Positions 7,777-16,601 of a DNA stretch of 64,000 bases are shown piece after piece; positions within the stretch are counted from its first letter, which is position 1, and every line of letters begins with the position of its first letter. Under the pieces are notes generated by a model that saw nothing but the letters and a program-made list of their open reading frames with translations, made no database searches and was not told where the DNA came from. Origin of the DNA: Sandaracinaceae bacterium. Its GTDB lineage: Bacteria > Myxococcota_A > Polyangia > Polyangiales > Houyiibacteriaceae. The translations under genes and the position numbers were made by a program. Location: positions 186,001 to 250,000 of the forward strand of contig JACKEI010000005.1 of NCBI GenBank assembly GCA_020633075.1. The letters run 5' to 3'.

Positions 7777-10404
7777 ATGCGCGCACGAATGCCTGCGTTC
7801 CGCAGCCTATTGTTCCTGTTCCCGTTCTTCTCCGCCGAGCCCCTCCTGGCCCAGACCGTCGACACGCCGCCGCCCGACACGCCCGGCACCCCGGCAGACG
7901 CTGCGGCCCCCGACCCCGCCCCCGACCCGGACGCGCTGACGCCGCCGCATCTGCCTCAGGCGCAGCACGCGCACCCTCCCTATCCCAGCGGCGCAGACGG
8001 CCAGCCCGCGCGCGTCCTGCTGCGCATCACCATCGACGAGCTGGGCACGGTCCGTGAGGCCGAGGTGCTCGAGTGCGACCGCGAAGGCCGCGACGCCGAG
8101 CTCTTTCGCGCGGCGGCCGTCGACTTCGTGCGGGGCTTGCCCTTCGAGCCGGCCTCGCGCGGCGCGCAGCCCATGGCGTCGCGCATTCGCTTCGAGGTCC
8201 TCTTCCAAGCGCCGGACCACACGCACGTCACACCGCCCCACGCGCACCCGGCTGGGCCGCATCCCGCAGCGGGAGAGCCTGAAGCGCCACGCCGCGCCGC
8301 CGTGACGGATGCGAGCAGCGTGGCCTTCGGAGCCACGGCCGAGGTGGAGCCGCCGCCGCAAGCAACCTCATCTGTGGACCTGCGGGGCGAAGACCTACGC
8401 CTGCGACCCTTTGGCTCGGCGGGCGACCTGCTCAACGCGGGCAGCGGCTTCTACGTCATCCAGCACGCTGGCGGCGGCAAGGCCAACCAGTACTTCCTGC
8501 GCGGCTTCGACGCGGACCACGGCACCGACGTCGCCCTGCACGTGGACGGCATCCCGCTCAACAGCGTCAGCCACGGGCATGGCCAAGGCTACACGGACCT
8601 GCAGTGGGTCATCCCCGAGCTGATCGAGCGCATGGAGATCCGCAAGGGGCCCTACTTCGCCGAGTACGGCGACTTCGCGACCGCAGGCGCGGTCAACCTG
8701 GTGCTGAGCGACCAGATCCCGCGCAGCTCGTTCACGCTCGGCGGCGGGACCTACGGCTCGTTCCGTGGGGTCGCCATCCTGGCCCCGGAGGTGCGAGGCG
8801 TGGAGCCCGTCTTGGCCGTGGAGGCCTACGGCACCGACGGCCCCTTCGAGAACCCCGAGGACCTGCTGCGCATCAACCTCTTCGGGCGCGCGACGCACCG
8901 CTGGGACGGCGGCGCCCGCCTGTCCGTCACGGTGACCGGGCACGCCAGCGGGTGGACGGCCAACGGCCAGCTTCCGTCGCGCGAGGTGCGCGCGGGGCGC
9001 CTCGACCGCTTCGGAACGCTGGACCCGAACGAAGGCGGCAGCACGCAGCGCCACAGCGTCTACGCCACGCTGCGCGTGCCGACCGGCCGGCGCGGCGGCA
9101 CGTCGGACGGCGAAGCCGGCTCGCACCCACGACAGGCCCAGGGAAGCGTGGCCCACGATGAAGGGGCCCCTGGCCACTTCGAGGCGACCGGTTGGCTCAC
9201 CTACTACCGGTTCGCGCTCTACTCCAACTTCACCTACTTCAGCGTGGACCCCATCGCGGGCGACATGATCCGCCAGGGAGACGAGCGCCTGACGGGTGGG
9301 CTACGTGGCGCCTACGAGCTGCGGCAGTCGCTGGGGAGCGCGGAGCTCCGCACGCGCGTCGGTGCGCAGCTCCGCGTCGACGACATCCGCACCACGCTGC
9401 ACGACGCCCCAGCGCGCGAGTTGAGCACGGTGCGCGTCGACGCGGCCATCGCGGAGACCAGCGTCGGGATGTTCGTGGAGGAGGACCTGCGCTGGCGCTG
9501 GCTGCGGGCCGTGGTGGGTGCGCGCATGGACTACTTCGCGTTCGGTGTGCGCGATCGGCTCGAAGACCGTGGCGCGCTGGGCTCACGCACCAGCGGCGAG
9601 ACGCAGGCGCTGCGGCTGAGCCCCAAGGCCACGCTGGTGGTGACGCCGCTCGAGCAGCTCTCGTTCTTCGCGAACTTCGGGTACGGCTTTCACTCGAATG
9701 ACGCCCGTGGCGTGGTGCGCGCGACCGACCCGGCCACACCCCTCACCCAGGCCCGCGGCTACGAGCTGGGCGCGCGCCTGACGCTGCTGGAGCGGCTTGA
9801 GCTGTCGGCGGCGGCGTTCCTGCTGGACCTGGACAGCGAGATCGTCTGGATTGGCGACGCAGGCACCACGGAGCCACGCGGGGCCACCCGCCGCCTGGGG
9901 GTGGAAGCCAACGCGCGGCTCGAGGCCCTGCCCTGGCTCACTCTCGACGTGGACCTCACGTGGACCGACTCCGTCTTCGTCGACAACCCCGGGAACGCCG
10001 ACGCCGTGGCGCTCGCGCCGACCTTCATGCTGGACGCCGGGGTGTTGCTGCGACATCGCCAGACCGGCGTGTCCGGCCGCGTGGGCTTGCTCTACGTGGC
10101 GGACCGCCCCGCCACCGAGGACGGCTTTCTGCACGCCCAGGGCTTCTACCGGATAGACGCCAGCGTGCGCTGGGAGACCGAACGCTTCGCGCTGGGCCTG
10201 ACGGTGCAGAACCTGACCAACGCCCGCTGGCGGCAGGCTCAGTTCGCGACGGTCTCGCGGCTGGCAGGGGAGACGGACGCCAGCAGCTGCCCGGCCGGCA
10301 CACGCGCGGTGAGCGAGGGCGGCGCGTTCGCAGGCTGCGAAGACGTGAACTTCACCCCCGGCTGGCCCTTCCACCTGATGGCCACGGGAGCCGTCTTCTT
10401 CTGA
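7777..10404 (+). CDS. TonB-dependent outer-membrane receptor with N-terminal TonB-C-like domain and His-rich linkers
   Basis: 875 residues. Signal peptide ~1-26 (SLLFLFPFFSAEPLLAQ). A Pro/Ala/Asp linker leads to a domain at ~65-143 that reads like the C-terminal domain of TonB (PPYPSGADG, VLLRITIDELGTVREAEVLE, AVDFVRGLPFEPASRG, IRFEVLF). A His-rich linker (HTHVTPPHAHPAGPH, ~149-162) follows, then the plug (DLLNAGSGFYVIQHAGGGKA, DGIPLNSVSHGHGQGYTD, IERMEIRKGPYFAEYGDFA) and a 22-strand-type barrel ending in a terminal Phe (GAVFF). Substrate is unknown; the His-rich elements and the His-rich upstream neighbour suggest a metal or metal chelate. The fused TonB-like domain may self-supply the energising contact or act as a signalling domain. 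Confidence 0.88.
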   Translation: MRARMPAFRSLLFLFPFFSAEPLLAQTVDTPPPDTPGTPADAAAPDPAPDPDALTPPHLPQAQHAHPPYPSGADGQPARVLLRITIDELGTVREAEVLECDREGRDAELFRAAAVDFVRGLPFEPASRGAQPMASRIRFEVLFQAPDHTHVTPPHAHPAGPHPAAGEPEAPRRAAVTDASSVAFGATAEVEPPPQATSSVDLRGEDLRLRPFGSAGDLLNAGSGFYVIQHAGGGKANQYFLRGFDADHGTDVALHVDGIPLNSVSHGHGQGYTDLQWVIPELIERMEIRKGPYFAEYGDFATAGAVNLVLSDQIPRSSFTLGGGTYGSFRGVAILAPEVRGVEPVLAVEAYGTDGPFENPEDLLRINLFGRATHRWDGGARLSVTVTGHASGWTANGQLPSREVRAGRLDRFGTLDPNEGGSTQRHSVYATLRVPTGRRGGTSDGEAGSHPRQAQGSVAHDEGAPGHFEATGWLTYYRFALYSNFTYFSVDPIAGDMIRQGDERLTGGLRGAYELRQSLGSAELRTRVGAQLRVDDIRTTLHDAPARELSTVRVDAAIAETSVGMFVEEDLRWRWLRAVVGARMDYFAFGVRDRLEDRGALGSRTSGETQALRLSPKATLVVTPLEQLSFFANFGYGFHSNDARGVVRATDPATPLTQARGYELGARLTLLERLELSAAAFLLDLDSEIVWIGDAGTTEPRGATRRLGVEANARLEALPWLTLDVDLTWTDSVFVDNPGNADAVALAPTFMLDAGVLLRHRQTGVSGRVGLLYVADRPATEDGFLHAQGFYRIDASVRWETERFALGLTVQNLTNARWRQAQFATVSRLAGETDASSCPAGTRAVSEGGAFAGCEDVNFTPGWPFHLMATGAVFF

Positions 10405-10738
10405 AGGCTGCGTGCGGCCTCAGTCAGGTTAGGTTGTAGACCGTCTCGCGGGGCGTGCAGATGCCCCCCGAGCGCTGCGGTCCCACAACGCTCGATGGCC
10501 CGCGGCACCTGGTGTTGCTCCGGGCTCAGGACGTGCTCGGCGCGCACGCGCTCCCCATGACCGCGCGCGATCATACCGACACTCGGCCCTGGCTCGCGCC
10601 GGGCGATCGACCCGTGCTCGTGCGCCATGTCCGCCCTCCCCGTTGCCTAGGCGAGTCGTGCGGCGTCCGGCGTCCCGAGCACAGCCAGCGGATTCACGAG
10701 CGACTCGCGACGCGCTTCGGACAGTTGCGTACAGCACG
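10405..10738. other. Intergenic region at the left edge of the accessory island
   Basis: About 330 bp after the TonB receptor. Open frames on both strands lack protein-like character. No terminator hairpin, tRNA or attachment-site repeat was recognised. Confidence 0.5.
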
Positions 10739-11002
10739 TCAGCGTCGCTCGGCTCTTGCGCCCTGCAGCATGGTGCGGGCCCACGCGAGGATTGCTTCCT
10801 CGTCGTCAGCGAACGAGGGGACGCTCTGCTTCACGGCGTGCTGGATCTGCCCGCGCATGGAGTGCGACTCCGAGGCCAGCGCGTACGCGAAGAGTTCCTC
10901 CACTTGCCCGTGGAGCGCGTCGCCCGCCTAGGTCATGCGGGTGTGGACGTCCTCCGCAACGCGGTTGAGGATGCTCTTGAGCGTGTCGCGGGTGAACGGC
11001 AT
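10739..11002 (-). pseudogene. Possible relic of a phage baseplate J/gp47-like gene with an internal amber codon
   Basis: One frame starts at ATG 11002 with MPFTRDTLKSILNRVAEDV, meets TAG after 24 codons, then continues in the same frame for 62 protein-like codons (ALHGQVEELFAYAL... SFADDEEAILAWARTMLQ) to TGA. The start resembles the N-terminus of Mu gp47/baseplate J proteins, and 'ADDEExxLxWAR' matches the segment that follows there. The usual several-hundred-residue remainder is absent. The family reading is tentative; its presence suggests an ancient contractile-tail or prophage insertion. Confidence 0.4.
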
Positions 11003-11045
11003 GCCTCATGGGGTTCCGTCGCTTCCGTGACGTGGTCGACGTAGG

Positions 11046-11300
11046 CTACTGCACAGGGCGCTCGAAGCAGGCGTACACGCTGCGCCAGATGGTCGTAGAC
11101 GTGTGGTGGAACCCGTTCTGACCATGTCGTGCGACTGCGGCGCTCAAGTCGCCACCCCCGGCGAGCGGTTCGCAGAACGCCTCGTAGCGAACGGTGCCAG
11201 GACTCGGAGCGGCGAACGTCTGTGCGGTGATTGTAGGCATGGCGACGCCAGCAGCGCAGCCAACCAGAACGCAAACGACTGGCACGATGAACTTTCTCAC
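11046..11300 (-). CDS. Small exported protein
   Basis: 84 residues from GTG 11300, which has a near-perfect Shine-Dalgarno AAGGAGG 5 bases upstream, a strong signal rarely seen on the core genes of this window. Residues 2-27 form a signal peptide (RKFIVPVVCVLVGCAAGVAMP); the mature part has two Cys (EAFCEPLAGG and YACFERP) that could form a disulfide. A TAGGAT box about 30 bases upstream is a plausible -10. The upstream region carries five GATGGCCATC-type palindromes. No family recognised. Confidence 0.7.
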   Translation of the reverse strand: MRKFIVPVVCVLVGCAAGVAMPTITAQTFAAPSPGTVRYEAFCEPLAGGGDLSAAVARHGQNGFHHTSTTIWRSVYACFERPVQ

Positions 11301-11352
11301 GAGGACCTCCTTGAGTGGAGGCGGGATCCTATTGTTGGCGAGCACGCCCCGC

Positions 11353-11493
11353 AATGGACATCGCGTCACGATGTTTGATGGGCATCACGGGCTGCGCGTC
11401 GGCGGCCACGGCGGCGATGGCCATCACGATGCCGCGCACGTGCGCGCGACGCAGGATGGCCATCACCCAAGCGGCACTAGAATGATGGCCATC
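11353..11493. repeat. Array of five GATGGCCATC-type palindromes
   Basis: Copies at 11353-11362 (AATGGACATC), 11377-11386 (GATGGGCATC), 11416-11425, 11455-11464 and 11484-11493 (all three GATGGCCATC, a perfect 10-bp palindrome; the last extends to the 12-bp TGATGGCCATCA). Start-to-start spacings are 24, 39, 39 and 29 bp. The array lies upstream of the small exported gene (11300) and next to the 3' end of a transposition-ATPase relic, so it could be a multi-site operator or the iterated transposase-binding end of a transposon. Confidence 0.65.
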
Positions 11494-11510
11494 AAGGTCA
11501 TGTGCGGAGT

Positions 11511-11750
11511 TCAGTCGACGAGGTTGTTGAGGTGGTTCCCGACGATCTTGCCGACGACGGACCGGTCGACGATGCGGACCTTGCGCGAGGCGGCGTGGCG
11601 GAGAGCGTTGGTGGCAAGGCGGTCGATGTCGCGGAGGCCACCGGAGCTTGCCTCGCGGAGGATGGCGATGGCGTCGCTCGAGAAGGGGTTGTTGGCGCTG
11701 GAGACGGCGCGGACGCGACATTCCAGGATGAAGCGTCGGCACTCCCCTTC
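11511..11750 (-). pseudogene. Fragment of an ExeA/TniB-like AAA ATPase (transposition helper)
   Basis: The last ~75 residues of the frame (RRFILECRVRAVSSANNP, FSSDAIAILREASSGGLRDI, DRLATNALRHAASRKVRIVD) match the C-terminal lid of ExeA-like ATPases encoded beside DDE transposases, where 'FxxxAIxxLxxASxGxxRxIxxLAxxAL' is characteristic. The upstream part of the open frame (to 11930) has no such character and the Walker motifs are absent, so this is a truncated remnant rather than a gene. Confidence 0.6.
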
Positions 11751-11947
11751 GTGGCTCACCCTCGATTGACACGGAGGGCCTGCTCCTCGAGGACTTCCCC
11801 CACGAACCACAACCACATCCTCTTCGCCCGGTCTGAGCTGCTCCACAAGCGCCCCCTCACCGTCAACGACGCCAATTCGGCCGCCGGCTACGACGCCCAT
11901 CTGGACGCCAACAGTGAGGTGGACGACCACAACGACCCCGACGACGG

Positions 11948-12253
11948 CTATGCGAGTTCCGGGAGCCCCAGCGAATCTAGGTCGATCTCGTCCCGCCTCG
12001 TCGAATCGAATCGGACATCGACCACAGCGACCCGGCCGAGGATCTCGAGAGTGTATTCCGCGAGCCGCTCCCAGGATCCGTCGAGGGCAGCCTCATCGAG
12101 GAGGAGGTAGACGTCGTAGTAGTCATCGTACTGATCGACCACTTCGTCGAATCTGGATTCTAAGAGGATGCGCCGACCGTCCGCCAACACAAGCACGATG
12201 ACGCGTGGCACGTCGTAGTAGCCTCGATACGAGAAGGGTGTCCACCTAGGCAT
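11948..12253 (-). CDS. Small acidic protein of unknown function
   Basis: 101 residues from ATG 12253, chosen because AGGAGG lies 5 bases upstream. The sequence is acidic and Tyr-rich (VDQYDDYYDVYLLLDEAALD) with predicted mixed alpha/beta structure (DVPRVIVLVLADGRRILLES; GRVAVVDVRFDST). No transmembrane segment or known motif. Size, acidity and position inside a defence/mobile island are compatible with an immunity protein, antitoxin or anti-restriction protein, but nothing in the sequence decides this. Confidence 0.65.
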   Translation of the reverse strand: MPRWTPFSYRGYYDVPRVIVLVLADGRRILLESRFDEVVDQYDDYYDVYLLLDEAALDGSWERLAEYTLEILGRVAVVDVRFDSTRRDEIDLDSLGLPELA

Positions 12254-13570
12254 CTGTGCCTCCTGAATGCAACGCGTTGGCATTGGAGTACACCATTCCA
12301 CCCTGTCCCGTCGTGAGACTGGTTGCTCCCGCTAGCCGCGGCTTCCGCCAACTTGGTCCGAGCCTCCGTGACGCGCTCCCGAAGTACGGCCGAGGTGGGG
12401 CTGCGATCGAGCTCGAGGGCGTTGCCGGCTGGGAAGGGGAGTCGCACCCTGATGGGAAACATGCCCCTCGGGACCCGAGCCTCCTCGCGAGCCACTTGGC
12501 GGGGGGTACAGGTGCAGACTCGCGCGGGGTGACCCAGGAGCCCACAGAGACAGGGACGAATGGAGGCGGCCAGGTGCGCATCGCAGGGGAGTTCAGGGCC
12601 CTGGTAGAGCCTCAGGGTGGGCTTGCGCACGTGCTGCCGGAGGGCTTGGACGACGTCGGCCCGAAGCGAAGGGAGGTCGTCGAGAAACAGGACCCCCCTT
12701 GGCGGCACGGCTGATTTCACCGGGGACTTGATGCCCTTGGGGACCGCCGCCGAAGAGGGCAGCGGCGCTGCAGGTGTAGTGGGGGGCCCGGAAGGGACGG
12801 GCGCTGTGGGTGTCGGGGCCGAGCATTCCCGAGGCAGACTGGACGGTGCGAATCTCCAGGACCTCCTCCGCGGTAGCGTCCGGCAGGATGGTGGGCAGGC
12901 GCCGCGCCAGGAGGGTGGACCCGGCTCCTTGCGGCCCCTCGAAGAGGATGGGGTACCCCGTGGCGGCCGACAGGGTACAGGCGTGGACCGCGTCATGGAG
13001 CCCACGGACGTCGGCGAAATCGACGTGGGGGTCGTGGTAGGGCAGGGCGTTGAGGGTGGGCACGATGTACTGGATGGGACCCTCAACGAGGTAGTCCAAG
13101 AGTGCGCTCACGTCCGCGATGGGATGGACCTTGAGGTCAAGTCCGGCTGCCTCCCTGACCTGGCTCTCGGGCACCAGGACGTGCTCGATGCCCTGCGCTT
13201 TGGCGACTCGCAGGTGGGGCAGGACGCCCCGAATGGGACGCACTGCGCCGGAGAGAGCGAGCTCGCCGAGGAAGAGCGTCGGGGGAAGATCATTCGCGCC
13301 GGCCTCCGTGGCGTAGATGGCGGCCGCGACAGCGAGGTCCATGCTCGCGCTGTGGAGCTTCCCGGAGCGGACCTGGACGTCGACCCGGGTGTCGTTGGCT
13401 GCGAGGGCGCTCTTCACGCGGATGCGGGTCTCGCGCTGGCGGTTGGACTCAGGGTCGTTCGTGACTGGGCCATCGCCGAGGGTGACGGTGACGGTGCGCC
13501 CGGCTCTGACGGCTCGGACGGGGAGCAGCTGGGAGGTGATGCCGGTGAGGTGTGCGGTAAAGAGGTTCAT
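12160..13570 (-). pseudogene. comM: ComM/YifB-like Mg-chelatase-family AAA ATPase, frameshifted and with ruined ATP site
   Basis: Intact members are ~500-residue AAA+ helicases; ComM helps branch migration in natural transformation. From ATG 13570 the Lon-protease-like domain is clear (GITSQLLPVRAVRAGRTVTV, ASMDLAVAAAIYA, GELALSGAVRPIRGVLP, VPESQVREAAGL). The AAA domain then follows, but Walker A is GPQGAGST (Lys missing) and Walker B is FLDDL. The frame breaks at a run of six C at 12693-12698; with five, the next frame continues GVLFLDDLPSLR, CLCGLLGHPARVCTCTPRQVA and AVLRERVTEAR. Similarity fades near 12330 and the frame ends at 12160, overlapping the start of the 12253(-) gene. Degenerate motifs plus the shift make it non-functional. 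Confidence 0.85.
12693..12698 (-). other. Homopolymer frameshift site in the ComM-like pseudogene
   Basis: Six consecutive C (six G on the coding strand). Removing one joins ...SRAAKG to VLFLDDL, restoring the expected ComM reading frame. It may be a real mutation, a phase-variable tract or a sequencing error. Confidence 0.75.
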
Positions 13571-13839
13571 GGGGCTCCGTGGGTCGAGGTGACGCCCTTC
13601 GCCGCGAGCCCCCGCTCCTACCGATGGAGGCCGCTGGTCTTCGTCAGGCACCTGAGCGCGGAGCGCGCCGAGCCTCGCGAGGGGCCCGGTGCCTGCCGCA
13701 CAGCGGGGAGCGAAGAGCAGTGGCCGACACCCAAGGTCAACGACCGCGGGCGTCCGAGTCGGAGGCGCGGAATCAGGCCGCGGCTAGGTGCCTCGACCGG
13801 CGGGTCCCGGGGACGCACCGCCCCAGCTCGCGCGGGTTG
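13571..13839. other. Non-coding stretch upstream of the ComM-like pseudogene
   Basis: No protein-like frame, RNA or promoter is recognised on either strand in these ~270 bp; open frames here are low-complexity shadows. Confidence 0.4.
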
Positions 13840-14045
13840 CCTGGAACGTCGTCTGTCCCGGCATGAGGCCGCGAACATGCTTGGCCTGACCTTGCGGCGG
13901 ACCGAGCGACTGCGGGCCCGCTATCGACGCGACGGCGGGGGGCGCGATGGCGGCCCTCCTAGCCCGTCCCTGCAGGTTGGCCCTGCTGGGCTGATATCGG
14001 GCAACCGCGACAAGCCGTCCAATGGCCTTCTGCCGGACGAGCAAC
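13840..14045 (+). pseudogene. ISNCY-type transposase N-terminal fragment
   Basis: A short frame reads LERRLSRHEAANMLGLTLRR, then TERLRARYRRDG and GPAGLISGNRDKPSNGLLPDE. This is the helix-turn-helix and linker of ISNCY transposases, where 'AAxxLGLxxRxxxRLxxRYxxDGxxGLxSxxRGKPSN' is typical. An insertion separates the two parts, there is no start codon in place, and the catalytic core is missing, so this is a relic. Confidence 0.55.
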
Positions 14046-14333
14046 GTGGGCGATTCACAAGCCATCCCGGGCATCCAGGCTGCAGACCTGCTGGCAACCT
14101 CGGTTACGCGATTGGCGCGCGAAGCGCGGGCCAACGGAGAGTGGCCCGGCGAACTCCATTCGCTGGGGTCCCTCGTCATGCCCGCCCTTCTTGGCGACGA
14201 GCCGCCGCTCACCGGCATGCTCGGCCACCGGGACGGAATCGCAAAGGTTCTTCTGCCGCTATTCCGCGATGCAGGACACATGGTATCGTCGCCGCCTGAT
14301 GCAGAGGAGGCGCCACAGAACCGTGATGTGTGA
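14022..14333 (+). pseudogene. C-terminal fragment of a DUF3800-like protein
   Basis: Residues VGDSQAIPGIQAADLLATSV followed by TRLAREARANGEW resemble the C-terminus of DUF3800 proteins (a 'DSxxxxGLQxADxxA' motif), an RNase-H-like family often found on mobile elements. The N-terminal three-quarters is missing. The recognisable part starts at about 14046, directly abutting the transposase fragment, as if an insertion or deletion joined them. Confidence 0.5.
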
Positions 14334-14624
14334 GGGTGGGCCTGACTCGGTCGGCCTGCTAGTCAGCGAGCGTCCCGCGAACCGCCCTCGTTCGACGAGC
14401 ATACATCTGACCGACTCTGCAAAATGCGACCGTAGGCCTCTTGTGGAGAGGTCGGGTCTCCGGGCGTCGGAGGATCGGATGCGAGTCACACGTCGCAACT
14501 GTGTCGCCTACCTGGCTAGGTATGACCCACCGAGAACTGAATCGCAGCACGGCTCTTCACCGTTTGGTGGAGAGTCGTCCACCGCAACTTGTGGCTTTAA
14601 GCGAGCCCACCGGTAAGGAGGGAC
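14334..14624. other. Leader/promoter region of the Gabija operon
   Basis: About 290 bp of lower-GC DNA with no protein-like frame. The Shine-Dalgarno AAGGAGG at 14615-14621 directly precedes the gajA ATG at 14625. No clear regulator dyad is seen. Confidence 0.5.
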
Positions 14625-16601
14625 ATGCATCTAGAAGAACTGACGCTTCGCAACTTTCGCTCTTTTGACGAGGGAGTCGTAATACTTCAGAAGGACATGA
14701 CGGTCTTCGTTGGGGAGAACAACGGAGGAAAGAGCAACGCCATTGACGCGATTCGCCTAATCACCCAGCCACTAGGCGGACGACGTGAACTCTACTGCGA
14801 AGCCACCGACGTACGCTTTGGCAGCGAAGCGACCGCATTCGAGCTCGAGGCGTTGTTCGGCGACCTCGACGCTGGGCAGCAGGGAAGACTCCTTTCGGCG
14901 ATGACCGACGCTTCCCTGGCGCATGCTAGGTTCGGTCTCTCATTCTCGTGTGCCCCAGGAAATGAGAGACCTCTCTACTGGGCGGGCAAGCCAGGGTCCA
15001 CACCGGAGCGCGGCTGCCTCGAGATGGTTCGGCACGTATACCTACAGCCGCTTCGCGACGCGAAACGCGCCCTCGCCTCTGGCAATCCAACGCGCATCAT
15101 GGCGCTCCTCAAGCACTTCCTGGACGGCGGGTCGCCGGAGGCATTGGCGCAGGACCTAGCCAGGAAGTCTGAGCATGCTGTATTGACCAAGGTGGACGAG
15201 GCTGTGAGCAGGGGGCTTTCGTCTTTGACCGCCGGCGTTCGTCGGCAGACCGCCGCGTTGGGGTTCGCCTCCCAGGAAAAGTTGGTCGACATTGCCCGGG
15301 ACTTGAGATTCAAACTCTCGGACCACGGCGTCGATGCAGAGGACTTGCGGTATTCTGGTCATGGGTACGCCAACCTGCTCTTCATGGCCACCATAGCGGT
15401 GGAGCTTGAGAAGGCTCGAACGGCGGACCTTACTCTGTTTCTGGTGGAGGAACCCGAGGCACACCTGCACCCACAGCTGCAGGCCGCGGTGCTGGCCTTC
15501 CTTAGCGAACAAGCTGTGAAGTCGCGCGCGGCGCCTTCCGCGTTCGGGCCGGCTGGCCAGGTGCAAGTCATCGTGGCGACGCATTCCCCCAGTCTCTCGG
15601 CTTGGGTGAGCAGCAACCAGCTGGTGGTCTTCAAGTCGCTGTTCGCTCCCGCTCACAACGCCGCGGCTGCAGAAGCGGTTGTCAGGCCGCCTGAGGCGAC
15701 CGGGACGCTCGAGGATAGCGTTATCGTGCAGGAGACGGGCACCCCGGCACCTTCCGCCGAAGCGGCACCACCGAACGCCGTGCGGCGCGCGACCCGTTGT
15801 ATCGCACTCTCGCAGCTTGCCCTCGATCCAAGCGAACGACGCAAGATCGAACGGTACCTAGATGTCACCAAAGCCGCCCTCCTATTCGGCGGGCGGGTGC
15901 TCCTCGTGGAAGGTATCGCCGAGGCCCTTCTGTTGCCCGCGATCGCCAAGCACCACACGCTCAAGAGCGAGCCTGAAAAGCTCCGCCTTTTCCGTTCAAC
16001 AGTGTTCGTTCCCATCGACGGGGTCGACTTCATGCCCTACGCGAAGCTACTTACACTCGCCATCAACGAGGCACGCATCGCGGAGCGGGTGGTGATCCTC
16101 ACTGATGGCGACCGAGCGGCAGGAAAGGACAAGGAAGACGAAGGTGACGATGAGGACGACAGTCCGTTAGGAATGAGCGCTACCGACCAGACTAGTCCAC
16201 CAGACGCCGTCACCGAGAGCCTCGGAGTCGTGACGAACGCGGACGTGTTGCTGCCCGGAGAGAGGCGCAAGACCGCGTTGGATAGCCTCGCAAAGAGAAA
16301 CGGCGCGGAGGCTAGCACCTTCACCATCACGTCAACGTACTCGCTTGAGACCGAACTCTTAGAGGCGGGCAACGAGCCAGTCCTCCGCAGAGCGTATCTC
16401 AAGCTCCATCCCCGATCGGAAAAAAAGTGGGCAGAGGCCGTCGCACTAAGCGCAGATGACCGTGCCCGAGCAGTGCACAAGTTGTTCAAGGCAGCTCGCA
16501 AGGGCGACTTTGCCCAGATCCTCGCAGAACTCATAGACGAAGGGGAAGAGTTTATTGTTCCCAGCTACATTGAGCAGGCGATCATGGAGGTTGTCCGATA
16601 G
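14625..16601 (+). CDS. gajA: Gabija defence protein GajA (OLD-family ATPase/TOPRIM nuclease)
   Basis: 658 residues. The N-terminal ABC/SMC-like ATPase has Walker A GENNGGKSN (30-38), Walker B LVEEPEAHLHPQ (~273-284) and the switch His in ATHSPS (His320). The C-terminal TOPRIM nuclease has the Glu of LLVEGIAEALLLP (Glu429) and the ILTDGDRA motif (Asp494, Asp496). This architecture, directly abutting a UvrD-like helicase gene, defines Gabija, in which GajA nicks phage DNA when nucleotide levels fall. The strong Shine-Dalgarno and lower GC than flanking core genes fit horizontal acquisition. An acidic insertion (KEDEGDDEDD) follows the second TOPRIM motif. The gajB ATG starts the base after its TAG. 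Confidence 0.93.
   Translation: MHLEELTLRNFRSFDEGVVILQKDMTVFVGENNGGKSNAIDAIRLITQPLGGRRELYCEATDVRFGSEATAFELEALFGDLDAGQQGRLLSAMTDASLAHARFGLSFSCAPGNERPLYWAGKPGSTPERGCLEMVRHVYLQPLRDAKRALASGNPTRIMALLKHFLDGGSPEALAQDLARKSEHAVLTKVDEAVSRGLSSLTAGVRRQTAALGFASQEKLVDIARDLRFKLSDHGVDAEDLRYSGHGYANLLFMATIAVELEKARTADLTLFLVEEPEAHLHPQLQAAVLAFLSEQAVKSRAAPSAFGPAGQVQVIVATHSPSLSAWVSSNQLVVFKSLFAPAHNAAAAEAVVRPPEATGTLEDSVIVQETGTPAPSAEAAPPNAVRRATRCIALSQLALDPSERRKIERYLDVTKAALLFGGRVLLVEGIAEALLLPAIAKHHTLKSEPEKLRLFRSTVFVPIDGVDFMPYAKLLTLAINEARIAERVVILTDGDRAAGKDKEDEGDDEDDSPLGMSATDQTSPPDAVTESLGVVTNADVLLPGERRKTALDSLAKRNGAEASTFTITSTYSLETELLEAGNEPVLRRAYLKLHPRSEKKWAEAVALSADDRARAVHKLFKAARKGDFAQILAELIDEGEEFIVPSYIEQAIMEVVR

Noticed and set aside
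11329..11772. Protein-coding frames through the GATGGCCATC array
   Set aside because: Repeated MAI/DGHH words are produced by the palindromes themselves; there is no start site or protein-like composition, and part of the frame overlaps the ATPase relic in another phase.
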